A stretch of 6,209 nucleotides of DNA from Candidatus Portiera sp. (lineage in GTDB: Bacteria > Pseudomonadota > Gammaproteobacteria > CBDBNL01 > JAAOII01): positions 1-6,209 of the forward strand of contig JAAOII010000097.1 of assembly GCA_015163845.1 (NCBI GenBank). Reading direction: 5' to 3'. How positions within the stretch are numbered: the first letter of the stretch is position 1; every line of letters starts with the position of its first letter. A model generated the notes under the pieces. The model searched no databases and had not been told where the DNA came from. It saw only the letters and a list, made by a program, of their open reading frames with translations. Of the stretch, positions 1 to 5,945 are shown one piece after another. Both the position numbers and the translations under genes were made by a program.

Positions 1-1
1 T

Positions 2-496
2 AATAAAGGGAGTGCTGCTGGTATAGACGAGGCAACACGACGTGGCTTGCCAACCCAGGTTATAGAGAAAAACCAGACCTTGAGTCGTGCTGAGTATGAT
101 GATGAGTTGTTGGCTGCCCTTACTTCTGCCAAACCAGATCTTATAATATTGGCTGGATTTATGCATGTGTTGGGCAAGAAAGTGGTTGACGCCTATCAAG
201 GCAAGATGATCAACATTCACCCGTCCTTGCTGCCTAAATATCCAGGACTGAATACTCACCGCCAAGCCCTAGCCAATGGTGATAAGCAACATGGGCTGAC
301 CATTCATTATGTAACTCCTGAACTAGATGCTGGGCCCATAATAATGCAAAAATCCATAGACCTGTTACCTGGAGATGATGAACAGACCCTGACTAAGCGG
401 CTGTTGCCCTATGAACATCGTTGTTTAGTGGAAAGTGTGGCGTTTCTAATTAATAGATTAAATAGTGCAACAACAGATCAAGATAAGACAATTTAA
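2..496 (+). CDS. purN: Phosphoribosylglycinamide formyltransferase (GART 1), 5' end outside window
   Basis: PurN transfers a formyl group from 10-formyltetrahydrofolate to glycinamide ribonucleotide, the third step of cytoplasmic purine synthesis. The frame is open from base 2 and gives 164 residues before TAA at 494-496. The fragment starts at SNK-type residues (NKGSAAG) that match about residue 36 of the E. coli enzyme, so roughly 35 N-terminal residues, including the phosphate-binding GxGS loop, lie to the left. Visible family motifs are LAGFM, NIHPSLLPKYPG with the catalytic Asn and His (fragment residues 71 and 73), THRQAL, and ELDAGPI with the catalytic Asp (residue 109). The Asn-to-Asp spacing of 38 residues equals that of E. 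coli N106 and D144. A TTG at 47 is internal and not the start. The C-terminus is shorter than in E. coli. purM often lies upstream of purN in gammaproteobacteria, but that cannot be seen here. The downstream gene is convergent. Confidence 0.96.
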   Translation, partial: NKGSAAGIDEATRRGLPTQVIEKNQTLSRAEYDDELLAALTSAKPDLIILAGFMHVLGKKVVDAYQGKMINIHPSLLPKYPGLNTHRQALANGDKQHGLTIHYVTPELDAGPIIMQKSIDLLPGDDEQTLTKRLLPYEHRCLVESVAFLINRLNSATTDQDKTI

Positions 497-586
497 GGTA
501 AAATAAGGGGATAAAAGGCAAGGGGCATTATAAACTTTTACATTATTGGAATTTGCATAATATAGCAATTTAATTATATTATTTAG

Positions 587-615
587 TTGCATTTTAGGTA
601 TTTAATTTGTATAAT
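587..615 (+). promoter_or_regulatory. Possible sigma70-type promoter in the purN downstream spacer
   Basis: TTGCAT (587-592) and a perfect TATAAT (610-615) are separated by exactly 17 bases, which would place a transcript start near 622. The -35 box keeps only the TTG half of the consensus. The surrounding sequence is very AT-rich, so a TATAAT by chance is plausible. What raises interest is that a strong terminator follows about 115 bases after the predicted start, with no reading frame of note in between. Confidence 0.35.
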
Positions 616-621
616 AGATAT

Positions 622-738
622 AGCATACAGGTAAGAAGTTTATAAATTGATTAAATTAATCCCCCTTCCCCTTGATGCTTCTGCCAAGCAGAGGCTAGAG
701 GGGGCCGAGGTTGTTTTTAACGACCTCGGTTTTTTTTT
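622..738 (+). ncRNA. Possible small RNA with two stacked hairpins
   Basis: Between the promoter-like boxes and the T tract lies a unit of about 117 bases with no credible ORF. It has an AT-rich leader, then an imperfect hairpin: CCCCT 668-672 with AGGGG 699-703, and GCTTCTGC 677-684 with GCAGAGGC 688-695 around a CAA loop. The terminator hairpin follows one base later. This layout of short leader, structured element and intrinsic terminator is typical of bacterial sRNAs. It could equally be only the 3' untranslated end of the purN message. I do not recognise it as any named RNA family, and it does not match 4.5S or tmRNA by eye. The 5' end is a prediction only. Confidence 0.28.
705..738 (+). 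terminator. Rho-independent terminator, + strand
   Basis: CCGAGGTTG (705-713) pairs with CGACCTCGG (721-729) over 9 base pairs, including one G-U, around a 7-base loop, and nine T residues follow directly (730-738). The tract lies only on the + strand side: on the - strand the hairpin is preceded by A's and followed by C-rich sequence. It therefore ends transcripts from purN, or from the possible small RNA, and is not a clear terminator for the convergent dctM side. Confidence 0.88.
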
Positions 739-793
739 GTCTGCAAAATACCAACCAACTTTTAGCCAAGCTTAACTAGATTAATTAGATCAA

Positions 794-2122
794 CTAACCC
801 AGCTGTGCGACTGCAAATAGGACTAGGGGTGGTGCTAGAACTAATAAAATTATCCGCAATATATCTGAGATCAGAAAAGGAATGACGCCTATGTAGCAGT
901 CCTTTGCTGTGATATGTTTATGTAGCGAAGTAATCACGAAAATATTTAATCCTAGAGGAGGTGTGATCAAACCTATCTCCACTGTTATTAGTGCCAAGAC
1001 CCCAAACCATAAGGCGGTATCTTCGGGGCTCATACCAAAGTCCAGACCTTGGATGATGGGGAAGAAAATTGGTAGAGTTAGAATGAGCATGGCGATGGTA
1101 TCCATCATGCAGCCGAGGACAAGGTAAATTGCTAAAATAATGAACAGCACCAAGTAGGGGTTTAGCCCCTGTGCTGTTATCCAATCTGCAACCTCTGTGG
1201 GCAATTGCGATAAAGCAAGAAAACTACTAAAGAAAGAAGCACCTAAAAGAATCATATAGATCATTCCACTAGTTATGGCGGTCTCCTTGAAGGCAGCAAC
1301 TAATTTAGTTTGATTCAGTTGTTTGTTTAATCCAGCCAATCCAGCTGTTAGAATGCAACCGATAGCCGCTCCTTCAGTAGGAGTAAAGAACCCGGCATAT
1401 ATACCGCCTATGGCTACAACAAGAATTACTAAGATGGGGATGCTGCTTGAATTGTTTGTTTTGTGCCGGGGGGTGTTGTGGAGGAGGGGTTTAGGCGAAG
1501 GCGTAGCTGACGGGTTAATTGTATATACTCTAGTCATTATTTGGGCTACTAACATATATCCAAGCATGGCAATGATTCCCGGCACCAATGCAGCCAAAAA
1601 CATCTTCACTAGATTCTGTTCGGTAAGAACTGAATAGATTATTAGCACTATGGAAGGAGGGATGAGAGTGCCGAGAGTGCCGCCAGCCGCTATGATACCT
1701 GCAGTTAACGGACGACTATAATTACTGCTTGACATTTCTGGGATGGCAACTTTGCTCATAGTAGCTACAGTGGCTAAAGACGATCCACATATAGAACCGA
1801 AGATGGCACAGGCACCTATGGTAGCTGATCCTAAACGTTTAGCTCCCAAGATATTCTTGGCAAAATTAAATAAAGAACGACTCATACCACCGTGGAAAGC
1901 GAATTGTCCCATTAACAGGAATAGCGGAATGACCGCTAAATAATGTGATGAAAAAATATAGTAAGGGTCGCTATAAAATCTATTGAAAATTGATAGGCCT
2001 GGTTCCAGAAATATATGCCCTATGCAACCCACTAATAACATTGCTAAGGCGATGGGGAATCTTAAAGAGATTAATAGCAATAGAGCAATAAAGCCACCAC
2101 TGCCGATTAGAATGCTATCCAT
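794..2122 (-). CDS. dctM: TRAP transporter large permease (DctM subunit)
   Basis: This is the 12-helix-class inner membrane subunit that moves a carboxylate with Na+ in TRAP importers. The 442-residue length is normal for the family. Conserved motifs occur in order: LRFPIA near 21-26, GSICGSSLATVATMSKVAIPEM at 109-130, GGTLGTLIPPSI at 147-158, GFFTPTEGAAIG at 244-255, MMDTIAMLILTLPIFFP at 339-355, and WFGVLALITVEIGLITPPLGLN at 372-393. The usual large cytoplasmic-loop region (about 200-228) is short and polar here. The ATG is well supported: GAGGAA lies 5 bases upstream, formed by the last two codons of dctQ. The dctQ stop sits between this site and the ATG, and only two bases separate stop from start, so translation is probably coupled. 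It is the last gene of the - strand operon. I see no clear - strand terminator after it in 739-793. The substrate is not deducible. Confidence 0.95.
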   Translation of the reverse strand: MDSILIGSGGFIALLLLISLRFPIALAMLLVGCIGHIFLEPGLSIFNRFYSDPYYIFSSHYLAVIPLFLLMGQFAFHGGMSRSLFNFAKNILGAKRLGSATIGACAIFGSICGSSLATVATMSKVAIPEMSSSNYSRPLTAGIIAAGGTLGTLIPPSIVLIIYSVLTEQNLVKMFLAALVPGIIAMLGYMLVAQIMTRVYTINPSATPSPKPLLHNTPRHKTNNSSSIPILVILVVAIGGIYAGFFTPTEGAAIGCILTAGLAGLNKQLNQTKLVAAFKETAITSGMIYMILLGASFFSSFLALSQLPTEVADWITAQGLNPYLVLFIILAIYLVLGCMMDTIAMLILTLPIFFPIIQGLDFGMSPEDTALWFGVLALITVEIGLITPPLGLNIFVITSLHKHITAKDCYIGVIPFLISDILRIILLVLAPPLVLFAVAQLG

Positions 2123-2124
2123 TA

Positions 2125-2574
2125 TTATTCCTCACCAGCCGATTCTGTGGTATTTGTGGTATCTATTGCGGCATTGGGTTTTGCCAGTAAATGGATGCCG
2201 CAGGCAAAACAACTGACACCCATGCAGAAACAACCATAAGCCATGGCAACCCATAGAGGCAGTCCTAAAATTTGTGATTTCTCTTGGTAGACCATTGCCT
2301 CATAAGCCCCGACTGAGCCATAGGTAGTTAATATTGCTAAGAGCATAACGAGTAGTGCCACCGCCAGTTTATCTAGGGCGACTTTATAGGTTTTGGGGAG
2401 ACACTCACTGATAATGGTCACTGCTACATTTCCTTGTTGTAGCATCAGTAGGGGTAGAAAAGAAAACACTGCCATTGCTGCCAGCATCTGCATTATTTCA
2501 AAGTCACCAGCAATGGAGTTATTGAACCCAACGCGGCCGACTACAGATGCCAAAACAATTATAGCCCCAAGCAT
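2125..2574 (-). CDS. dctQ: TRAP transporter small permease (DctQ subunit), start uncertain
   Basis: DctQ is the four-helix membrane subunit that pairs with DctM in TRAP importers. From the only canonical start (ATG at 2574) the protein has 149 residues with hydrophobic stretches near 1-16, 29-46, 66-84 and 106-130, and the R/N pair after helix one (VGRVGFNN) typical of the family. This start falls inside helix one and gives a protein shorter than usual. The same frame stays open upstream to a TGA at 2686-2688 and encodes a fitting DctQ N-terminus (TRLSSTIRLINRASHYLAIAG, read just before the ATG). No ATG, GTG, TTG or CTG occurs in that extension. A start on ATT at 2658 (about 177 residues) or on a nearby ATA or ATC would restore normal length. 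A run of eight G's (2589-2582 on the - strand) lies 7 bases before the ATG and could mimic a ribosome binding site. The gene follows dctP closely and precedes dctM by 2 bases. Function is firm, start is not. Confidence 0.85.
   Translation of the reverse strand: MLGAIIVLASVVGRVGFNNSIAGDFEIMQMLAAMAVFSFLPLLMLQQGNVAVTIISECLPKTYKVALDKLAVALLVMLLAILTTYGSVGAYEAMVYQEKSQILGLPLWVAMAYGCFCMGVSCFACGIHLLAKPNAAIDTTNTTESAGEE
2128..2133 (-). promoter_or_regulatory. Ribosome binding site of dctM
   Basis: GAGGAA on the - strand is separated from the dctM ATG by 5 bases and is embedded in the final two Glu codons of dctQ. It is the only good Shine-Dalgarno sequence I see in the operon. tctB, tctA and dctP have none that is recognisable. 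Confidence 0.8.
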
Positions 2575-2672
2575 GAGAATGCCCCCCCCAGCAATGGCGA
2601 GGTAATGAGATGCTCGGTTAATTAATCTAATGGTGCTTGAGAGTCGGGTTATTGAAATGTTGATTATTGCTG

Positions 2673-3764
2673 TTATTGGGCTTTTTCAAACTTGCGAATC
2701 AGACGTTGGGCATGTTTGATTAATGCTTTGCCGTCAATGTTCTTATCTGTCATTTCATTCTCCCACTGGCGCCATACTTTAGTGCCAATGACTTGCCACT
2801 TTTTCAACTCTTTGCCGCTAATAAAATAGAATTTGTTTCCTTTGCCGCGAGCTGCTTCTAAGCCAAGAAGGTCACTTCTGTCCCATAACTTGCCAGCATC
2901 TTTAGCCCATGCCAAGCCAGAATTATCTTCCAATATTTTTTGCATTTCTGCTGGCAAAGAATTAAATTTCTTTTTGTTCATTACTAAAATAAATACAGCA
3001 GTGTATAAGCCGCGATCTCCAGTTATATCAGTATGGCTATCGGTTAATTCATGGAGACGTAAAGGTAAAGCCACCTCATAAGGAACTAAGGCGCCGTCTA
3101 CCACTCCTCTGGCTAAGGACCCTGGCAATTCAGGCACTGGCATACCTACAGATGATGCCCCCAATGAAGTTAACATCATGTGGGCAATTCTGGTGGGAGT
3201 TCTCACTTTGGTCCCTTTAAGGTCTTGTAGATTGCGGATGGGTTTTTTGTTCATATGAAACTTGCCAGGACCGTGGGTGTGGACTAAAAGTACCTTGACA
3301 TCTTTGAAGTCCTCTTGGGCATATTTGCGATAGAACTCGTATGCTGCTTGGCTGGTAACTTCAGCATTGGTTGCCATGAAGGGTAATTCAAATACTTCCA
3401 TACGCGGGAAGCGGCCGGGGGTATATCCAGCTAAAGTCCAAGCAATGTCTACTGTGCCTCGTCGGGCTTGATCAAATAGTTGTGGCGGTTTGCCTCCCAG
3501 TTGCATTGCTGGGTAGATGTTTAGTTGCAATTTGCCGTTGGATGCTTGGTTTATTCTATCCGCCCAAGGAACTAGTAAGCCCTTATGGGTTGCGGATTTG
3601 GTAGATAAAAAATGATGAACTTTAAGTGTATATTCTTTGGCTAGAAGATCGCCGGCAATAAACATAGCCAGCCCACCTAACACTAAGCAAGTGGTGGTGG
3701 AATTGTGGATATTAATTAATTTCTTAAGCAATACCTTAGCCAATAGGTTGATTATTTGTCTCAT
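2673..3764 (-). CDS. dctP: TRAP transporter substrate-binding protein (DctP family)
   Basis: This periplasmic binding protein captures a carboxylate and delivers it to DctQM. It has 363 residues, slightly longer than usual because of the N-terminus. A basic segment (1-20) is followed by a hydrophobic core (about 24-41), with likely signal cleavage after A42 (DLLA/KEY). Family features include AMQLGG (86-91), the FDQARRGTVDIAW segment (97-109), ELPFM (126-130), and KVRTPT (186-191), whose Arg188 corresponds to the arginine that binds the substrate carboxylate in known TRAP receptors. The GYTPGRFPR stretch (113-121) marks a subgroup, but I cannot assign a ligand. The ATG lies 11 bases after the tctA stop, and no Shine-Dalgarno is visible. 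An in-frame TTG at 3743 is an alternative start that would still keep the signal peptide. The position directly after tctA suggests co-transcription with the TTT genes. Confidence 0.93.
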   Translation of the reverse strand: MRQIINLLAKVLLKKLINIHNSTTTCLVLGGLAMFIAGDLLAKEYTLKVHHFLSTKSATHKGLLVPWADRINQASNGKLQLNIYPAMQLGGKPPQLFDQARRGTVDIAWTLAGYTPGRFPRMEVFELPFMATNAEVTSQAAYEFYRKYAQEDFKDVKVLLVHTHGPGKFHMNKKPIRNLQDLKGTKVRTPTRIAHMMLTSLGASSVGMPVPELPGSLARGVVDGALVPYEVALPLRLHELTDSHTDITGDRGLYTAVFILVMNKKKFNSLPAEMQKILEDNSGLAWAKDAGKLWDRSDLLGLEAARGKGNKFYFISGKELKKWQVIGTKVWRQWENEMTDKNIDGKALIKHAQRLIRKFEKAQ

Positions 3765-3775
3765 AGTAGGTAGGG

Positions 3776-5299
3776 TTAATAGGTATATTTTTTTGTGCTT
3801 TTACCTGAAGATAAGTTCTTCTTAATGTAAGTTCCTAAAGGTACTAGGATTACAGAAATCGTGACTATATTAATTACTAAAGAGATGGGTCTATCCCATA
3901 GGAATGATATAGAGTTGTCATTGATTAGCAATGCCCGTCTAAGGTTGGTCTCCATTAGCCCACCTAGAATAAAGCCCATTAGCATCGGCGCCATGGGGAA
4001 ATCTAACAGTCGCAATAACACAGCAAAGAAGGCAATTATCACCATGGTCTGAATATCAAATATATTGAAAGATACCAGATAGACGCCAATCAAAGAAAAG
4101 AAGATTACCAAGGGAGTTAGGTACTGAGTGGGGACTGCTAACAAACGTGCTATATAAGGTATAAGTGGTAAGTTCAATATGAAGAGGAAGACGTTACCCA
4201 AATACATTGAAATAATTACTGCCCAGAATACAGTAGGATGTTGGGTGATCAACAGCGGGCCTGGTTGAACTCCAAAAGATATCAAAGCCCCAAGCATTAT
4301 TGCCGTAGTTCCAGAACCAGGAATGCCCAAAGTTAATAGCGGGACAAAGGAACCAGTGCATGCGGCATTATTGGCTGTTTCTGGAGCTGCCAGTCCGCGC
4401 AAGCTACCCTTACCAAACTCTTTTTTATCTTTGGGACTTGCTAAGTTGCGTTCCATACCATAAGCGAGGAAGCTGGCAATGGTAGCACCAGCACCTGGCA
4501 GAACTCCAACTAAGAAACCAAAAACAGAAGAACGAGCAATAGGCGGGATGATTGTCTTAATTTCTTTCATATTGAGCTTGAGCCCGCCCAAGTTACCACT
4601 TTCTTGAGACACATGGCTGTCGGTCTTTTTCAGGACATTCATTATGGCTTCTGCTAGGGCGAAGGTTGCCATTGCCAATAATAGAAAGCTAATCCCATCT
4701 ATGAGGTTGATATTACCAAAGGCGAATCTCTGCACTCCGCTATTTTGGTCCATGCCAATTGTGGAGAGCATTAGTCCGAGTATGGTGGCGAGAATTGCCC
4801 GTAGGAATTGACCACGCCCAGCAAAGGCAGACACTGCGGTGAGTCCCATAAGCATTAGACAAAAATAATCAGACGAATGAAAGCTAATTGCGACCTTGGC
4901 TAGAGCTGGTGCACTTAGCAGTAGGAAAATTGAAGCAATGGTGCCTCCAGCAAAAGACGAGTAGGCAGCTATGGCGAGTGCCTTGCCAGGGAACCCTTTT
5001 TTTGCAAGCGGGTAACCATCAAAGGAGGTGGCGACTGTGCCAGCAACTCCAGGTGCATTAATGAGAATTGACGATGTGGATCCGCCAAATATGGCTCCAT
5101 AATAAACACCTGCCATGAGGATCATACTGGATGCTGGGTCAAAGCCATAGGCAATAGGGATCATCAAAGCAATGGCAGATATGGGTCCCAATCCAGGCAA
5201 CAGACCTATGAAAGTGCCGACAAGGCAGCCAGCCATCAACATAATTATATTTGTCGGTGTGAAAGCAGTGCTTAATCCGAGTAGTATTCCTTCTATCAT
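3776..5299 (-). CDS. tctA: TTT family large permease (TctA)
   Basis: TctA is the large membrane subunit of tripartite tricarboxylate-type importers. At 507 residues it has the normal length. Hallmarks are GLLPGLGP (32-39), YYGAIFGGSTSSILINAPG (66-84), FDGYPLAKKG (93-102), the second-half counterpart VLPGAGATIASFLAYGMER (266-284), KKEFGKGSLRGLAAPE (292-307), TANNA (308-312) and LTLGIPGSGTTAIMLGAL (322-339). The two PG-loop motifs reflect the internal duplication of the family. Hydrophobic segments span the protein except for a polar linker at about 223-247. ATG at 5299 fits the usual N-terminus (MIEG.L.G) but has no clear ribosome binding site. The gene is 31 bases after tctB and 11 bases before dctP, so it links the TTT and TRAP genes. 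The substrate is unknown: the family transports citrate, other carboxylates and related compounds. Confidence 0.96.
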   Translation of the reverse strand: MIEGILLGLSTAFTPTNIIMLMAGCLVGTFIGLLPGLGPISAIALMIPIAYGFDPASSMILMAGVYYGAIFGGSTSSILINAPGVAGTVATSFDGYPLAKKGFPGKALAIAAYSSFAGGTIASIFLLLSAPALAKVAISFHSSDYFCLMLMGLTAVSAFAGRGQFLRAILATILGLMLSTIGMDQNSGVQRFAFGNINLIDGISFLLLAMATFALAEAIMNVLKKTDSHVSQESGNLGGLKLNMKEIKTIIPPIARSSVFGFLVGVLPGAGATIASFLAYGMERNLASPKDKKEFGKGSLRGLAAPETANNAACTGSFVPLLTLGIPGSGTTAIMLGALISFGVQPGPLLITQHPTVFWAVIISMYLGNVFLFILNLPLIPYIARLLAVPTQYLTPLVIFFSLIGVYLVSFNIFDIQTMVIIAFFAVLLRLLDFPMAPMLMGFILGGLMETNLRRALLINDNSISFLWDRPISLVINIVTISVILVPLGTYIKKNLSSGKSTKKYTY

Positions 5300-5330
5300 A
5301 ATGATTTATTTGTTGCTATATAAGTAGGTA

Positions 5331-5828
5331 TTATTCTTCTGGTGCTGTCAGCCAAGAGTTAAACAAGAAACCAGGGTCTATGTAAATATCTAATAGGTAG
5401 TTAAGGAAGAACCAAAAGCTTACAACTAAGATTACAGAGATGCCGAGCATCTTAGAAATATTCCTTTCACCCATTATCCAAAAGCTGCAGTTCAAGAATA
5501 AAAAGGTTGCTATGAAAAACCCGAGATATTGGAAGATCAAACCATACACAGACATTGCTATGAAAAGATATAGGGCGGTGTGCCAATTTAATGATTTCAG
5601 CATTTTAATGAAATTGTCATTGTTGTTAGCGTCATCTCTTTCTGGAGATATTAACAATAAAGTGGAGAAAATAACTCCAGCAATACTTAAGCTAGTGGGC
5701 AAGGTGCGTGCTGAGAAGGCCTCCACCACCGACGAAAACAGAGGGATGTGTATGGCATGCCAGCCATAGACAATGGATAGGATCAAGAAGAATAATCCGC
5801 CTATGGTCTTCTTTAAGTTGATTTTCAC
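5331..5828 (-). CDS. tctB: TTT family small membrane subunit (TctB)
   Basis: TctB is the poorly conserved small membrane partner of TctA. The call rests on size (165 residues), membrane pattern and position. Hydrophobic segments lie near 8-26, 45-61, 83-100, 102-118 and 127-147. Family-like elements are the first helix followed by a P (YGWHAIHIP), the ARTLP stretch (40-44) and GFFIATFLFL (103-112). A polar loop rich in Asp and Asn (62-73) separates the halves. The start is GTG at 5828. No ATG, TTG or other GTG exists between it and the upstream in-frame stop, and no Shine-Dalgarno is visible. It is the first gene of the five-gene - strand unit and is transcribed divergently from tctC. Sequence alone would leave room for another small membrane protein, but context makes TctB very likely. 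Confidence 0.92.
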   Translation of the reverse strand: MKINLKKTIGGLFFLILSIVYGWHAIHIPLFSSVVEAFSARTLPTSLSIAGVIFSTLLLISPERDDANNNDNFIKMLKSLNWHTALYLFIAMSVYGLIFQYLGFFIATFLFLNCSFWIMGERNISKMLGISVILVVSFWFFLNYLLDIYIDPGFLFNSWLTAPEE

Positions 5829-5945
5829 AAGTATTAAAATTGGTAATAGTATTTTAGGATATTATAGAACATTTGCTGGGAATACTCTATAATGTTTAAA
5901 TATTCTATAGAGTATTTATGTATTCTATAATTGTTATTAATCTAT
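5829..5945. promoter_or_regulatory. Divergent control region between tctB and tctC
   Basis: This 117-base, very AT-rich spacer must drive both tctBA-dctPQM and tctC. It contains TATAAT on the - strand (5866-5861), about 33 bases before the tctB GTG, and two TATAAT hexamers on the + strand (5888-5893 and 5926-5931), 52 and 14 bases before the tctC ATG. None has a good -35 box at 16-18 bases, which fits activator-dependent promoters but is also what chance would give in AT-rich DNA. The repeats annotated separately overlap all three hexamers. Confidence 0.65.
5881..5916. repeat. Perfect 11-bp inverted repeat, likely operator
   Basis: AATACTCTATA (5881-5891) and TATAGAGTATT (5906-5916) are exact reverse complements separated by 14 bases. 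The left arm overlaps the + strand TATAAT at 5888-5893. Related copies surround it: TTATAGAA (5862-5869) with its complement TTCTATAA (5923-5930), and the direct repeat TATTCTATA at 5901-5909 and 5921-5929, offset by 20 bases (about two helical turns). The bases at 5901-5914 also form a near-palindrome of their own. This looks like a multi-site operator for a dimeric regulator, but no regulator gene is in the window, so the binding protein is unknown. Confidence 0.6.

Larger units (their letters stand above)
497..793. other. Convergent intergenic spacer, purN / dctM
   Basis: This spacer of about 297 bases is AT-rich between 497 and 660. It holds the promoter-like boxes, the hairpin pair and the + strand terminator described separately. 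Bases 739-793 hold no feature I can support, and in particular no hairpin with a T tract in the - strand direction to end the dctM transcript. No protein-coding frame of credible length or composition is present. Confidence 0.7.

Noticed and set aside
47..496. purN starting at TTG 47 as a full gene
   Set aside because: The frame continues upstream to base 2 with recognisable PurN residues (NKGSAAG). The TTG is internal and the gene is cut by the window edge.
661..704. Riboswitch-like element in the spacer
   Set aside because: The hairpin lies after purN and before a terminator with no downstream gene on the + strand, so there is nothing for it to regulate in cis.
661..729. Bidirectional terminator also serving dctM
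   Set aside because: On the - strand neither hairpin is followed by a T tract. The nine T's lie only on the + side, so there is no direct support for termination of the dctM transcript here.
918..1184. A - strand ORF of 88 codons overlapping dctM in another frame
   Set aside because: It has low-complexity, non-membrane content in an alternative frame of a conserved gene, and no ribosome binding site. It is a shadow ORF.
1323..1637. A + strand ORF of about 104 codons opposite dctM
   Set aside because: It is antisense to strongly conserved DctM motifs (for example GFFTPTEGAA), has no family resemblance, and is explained as the shadow of a real gene.
5440..5769. A + strand ORF of about 109 codons opposite tctB
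   Set aside because: It is antisense to the membrane segments of TctB, has odd composition and no start signals, and is incompatible with the well-supported tctB reading.
5881..5916. Intrinsic terminator at the inverted repeat
   Set aside because: The stem is almost all A/T, has a 14-base loop and no T tract, and sits between divergent genes where a terminator is not expected. An operator is more likely.
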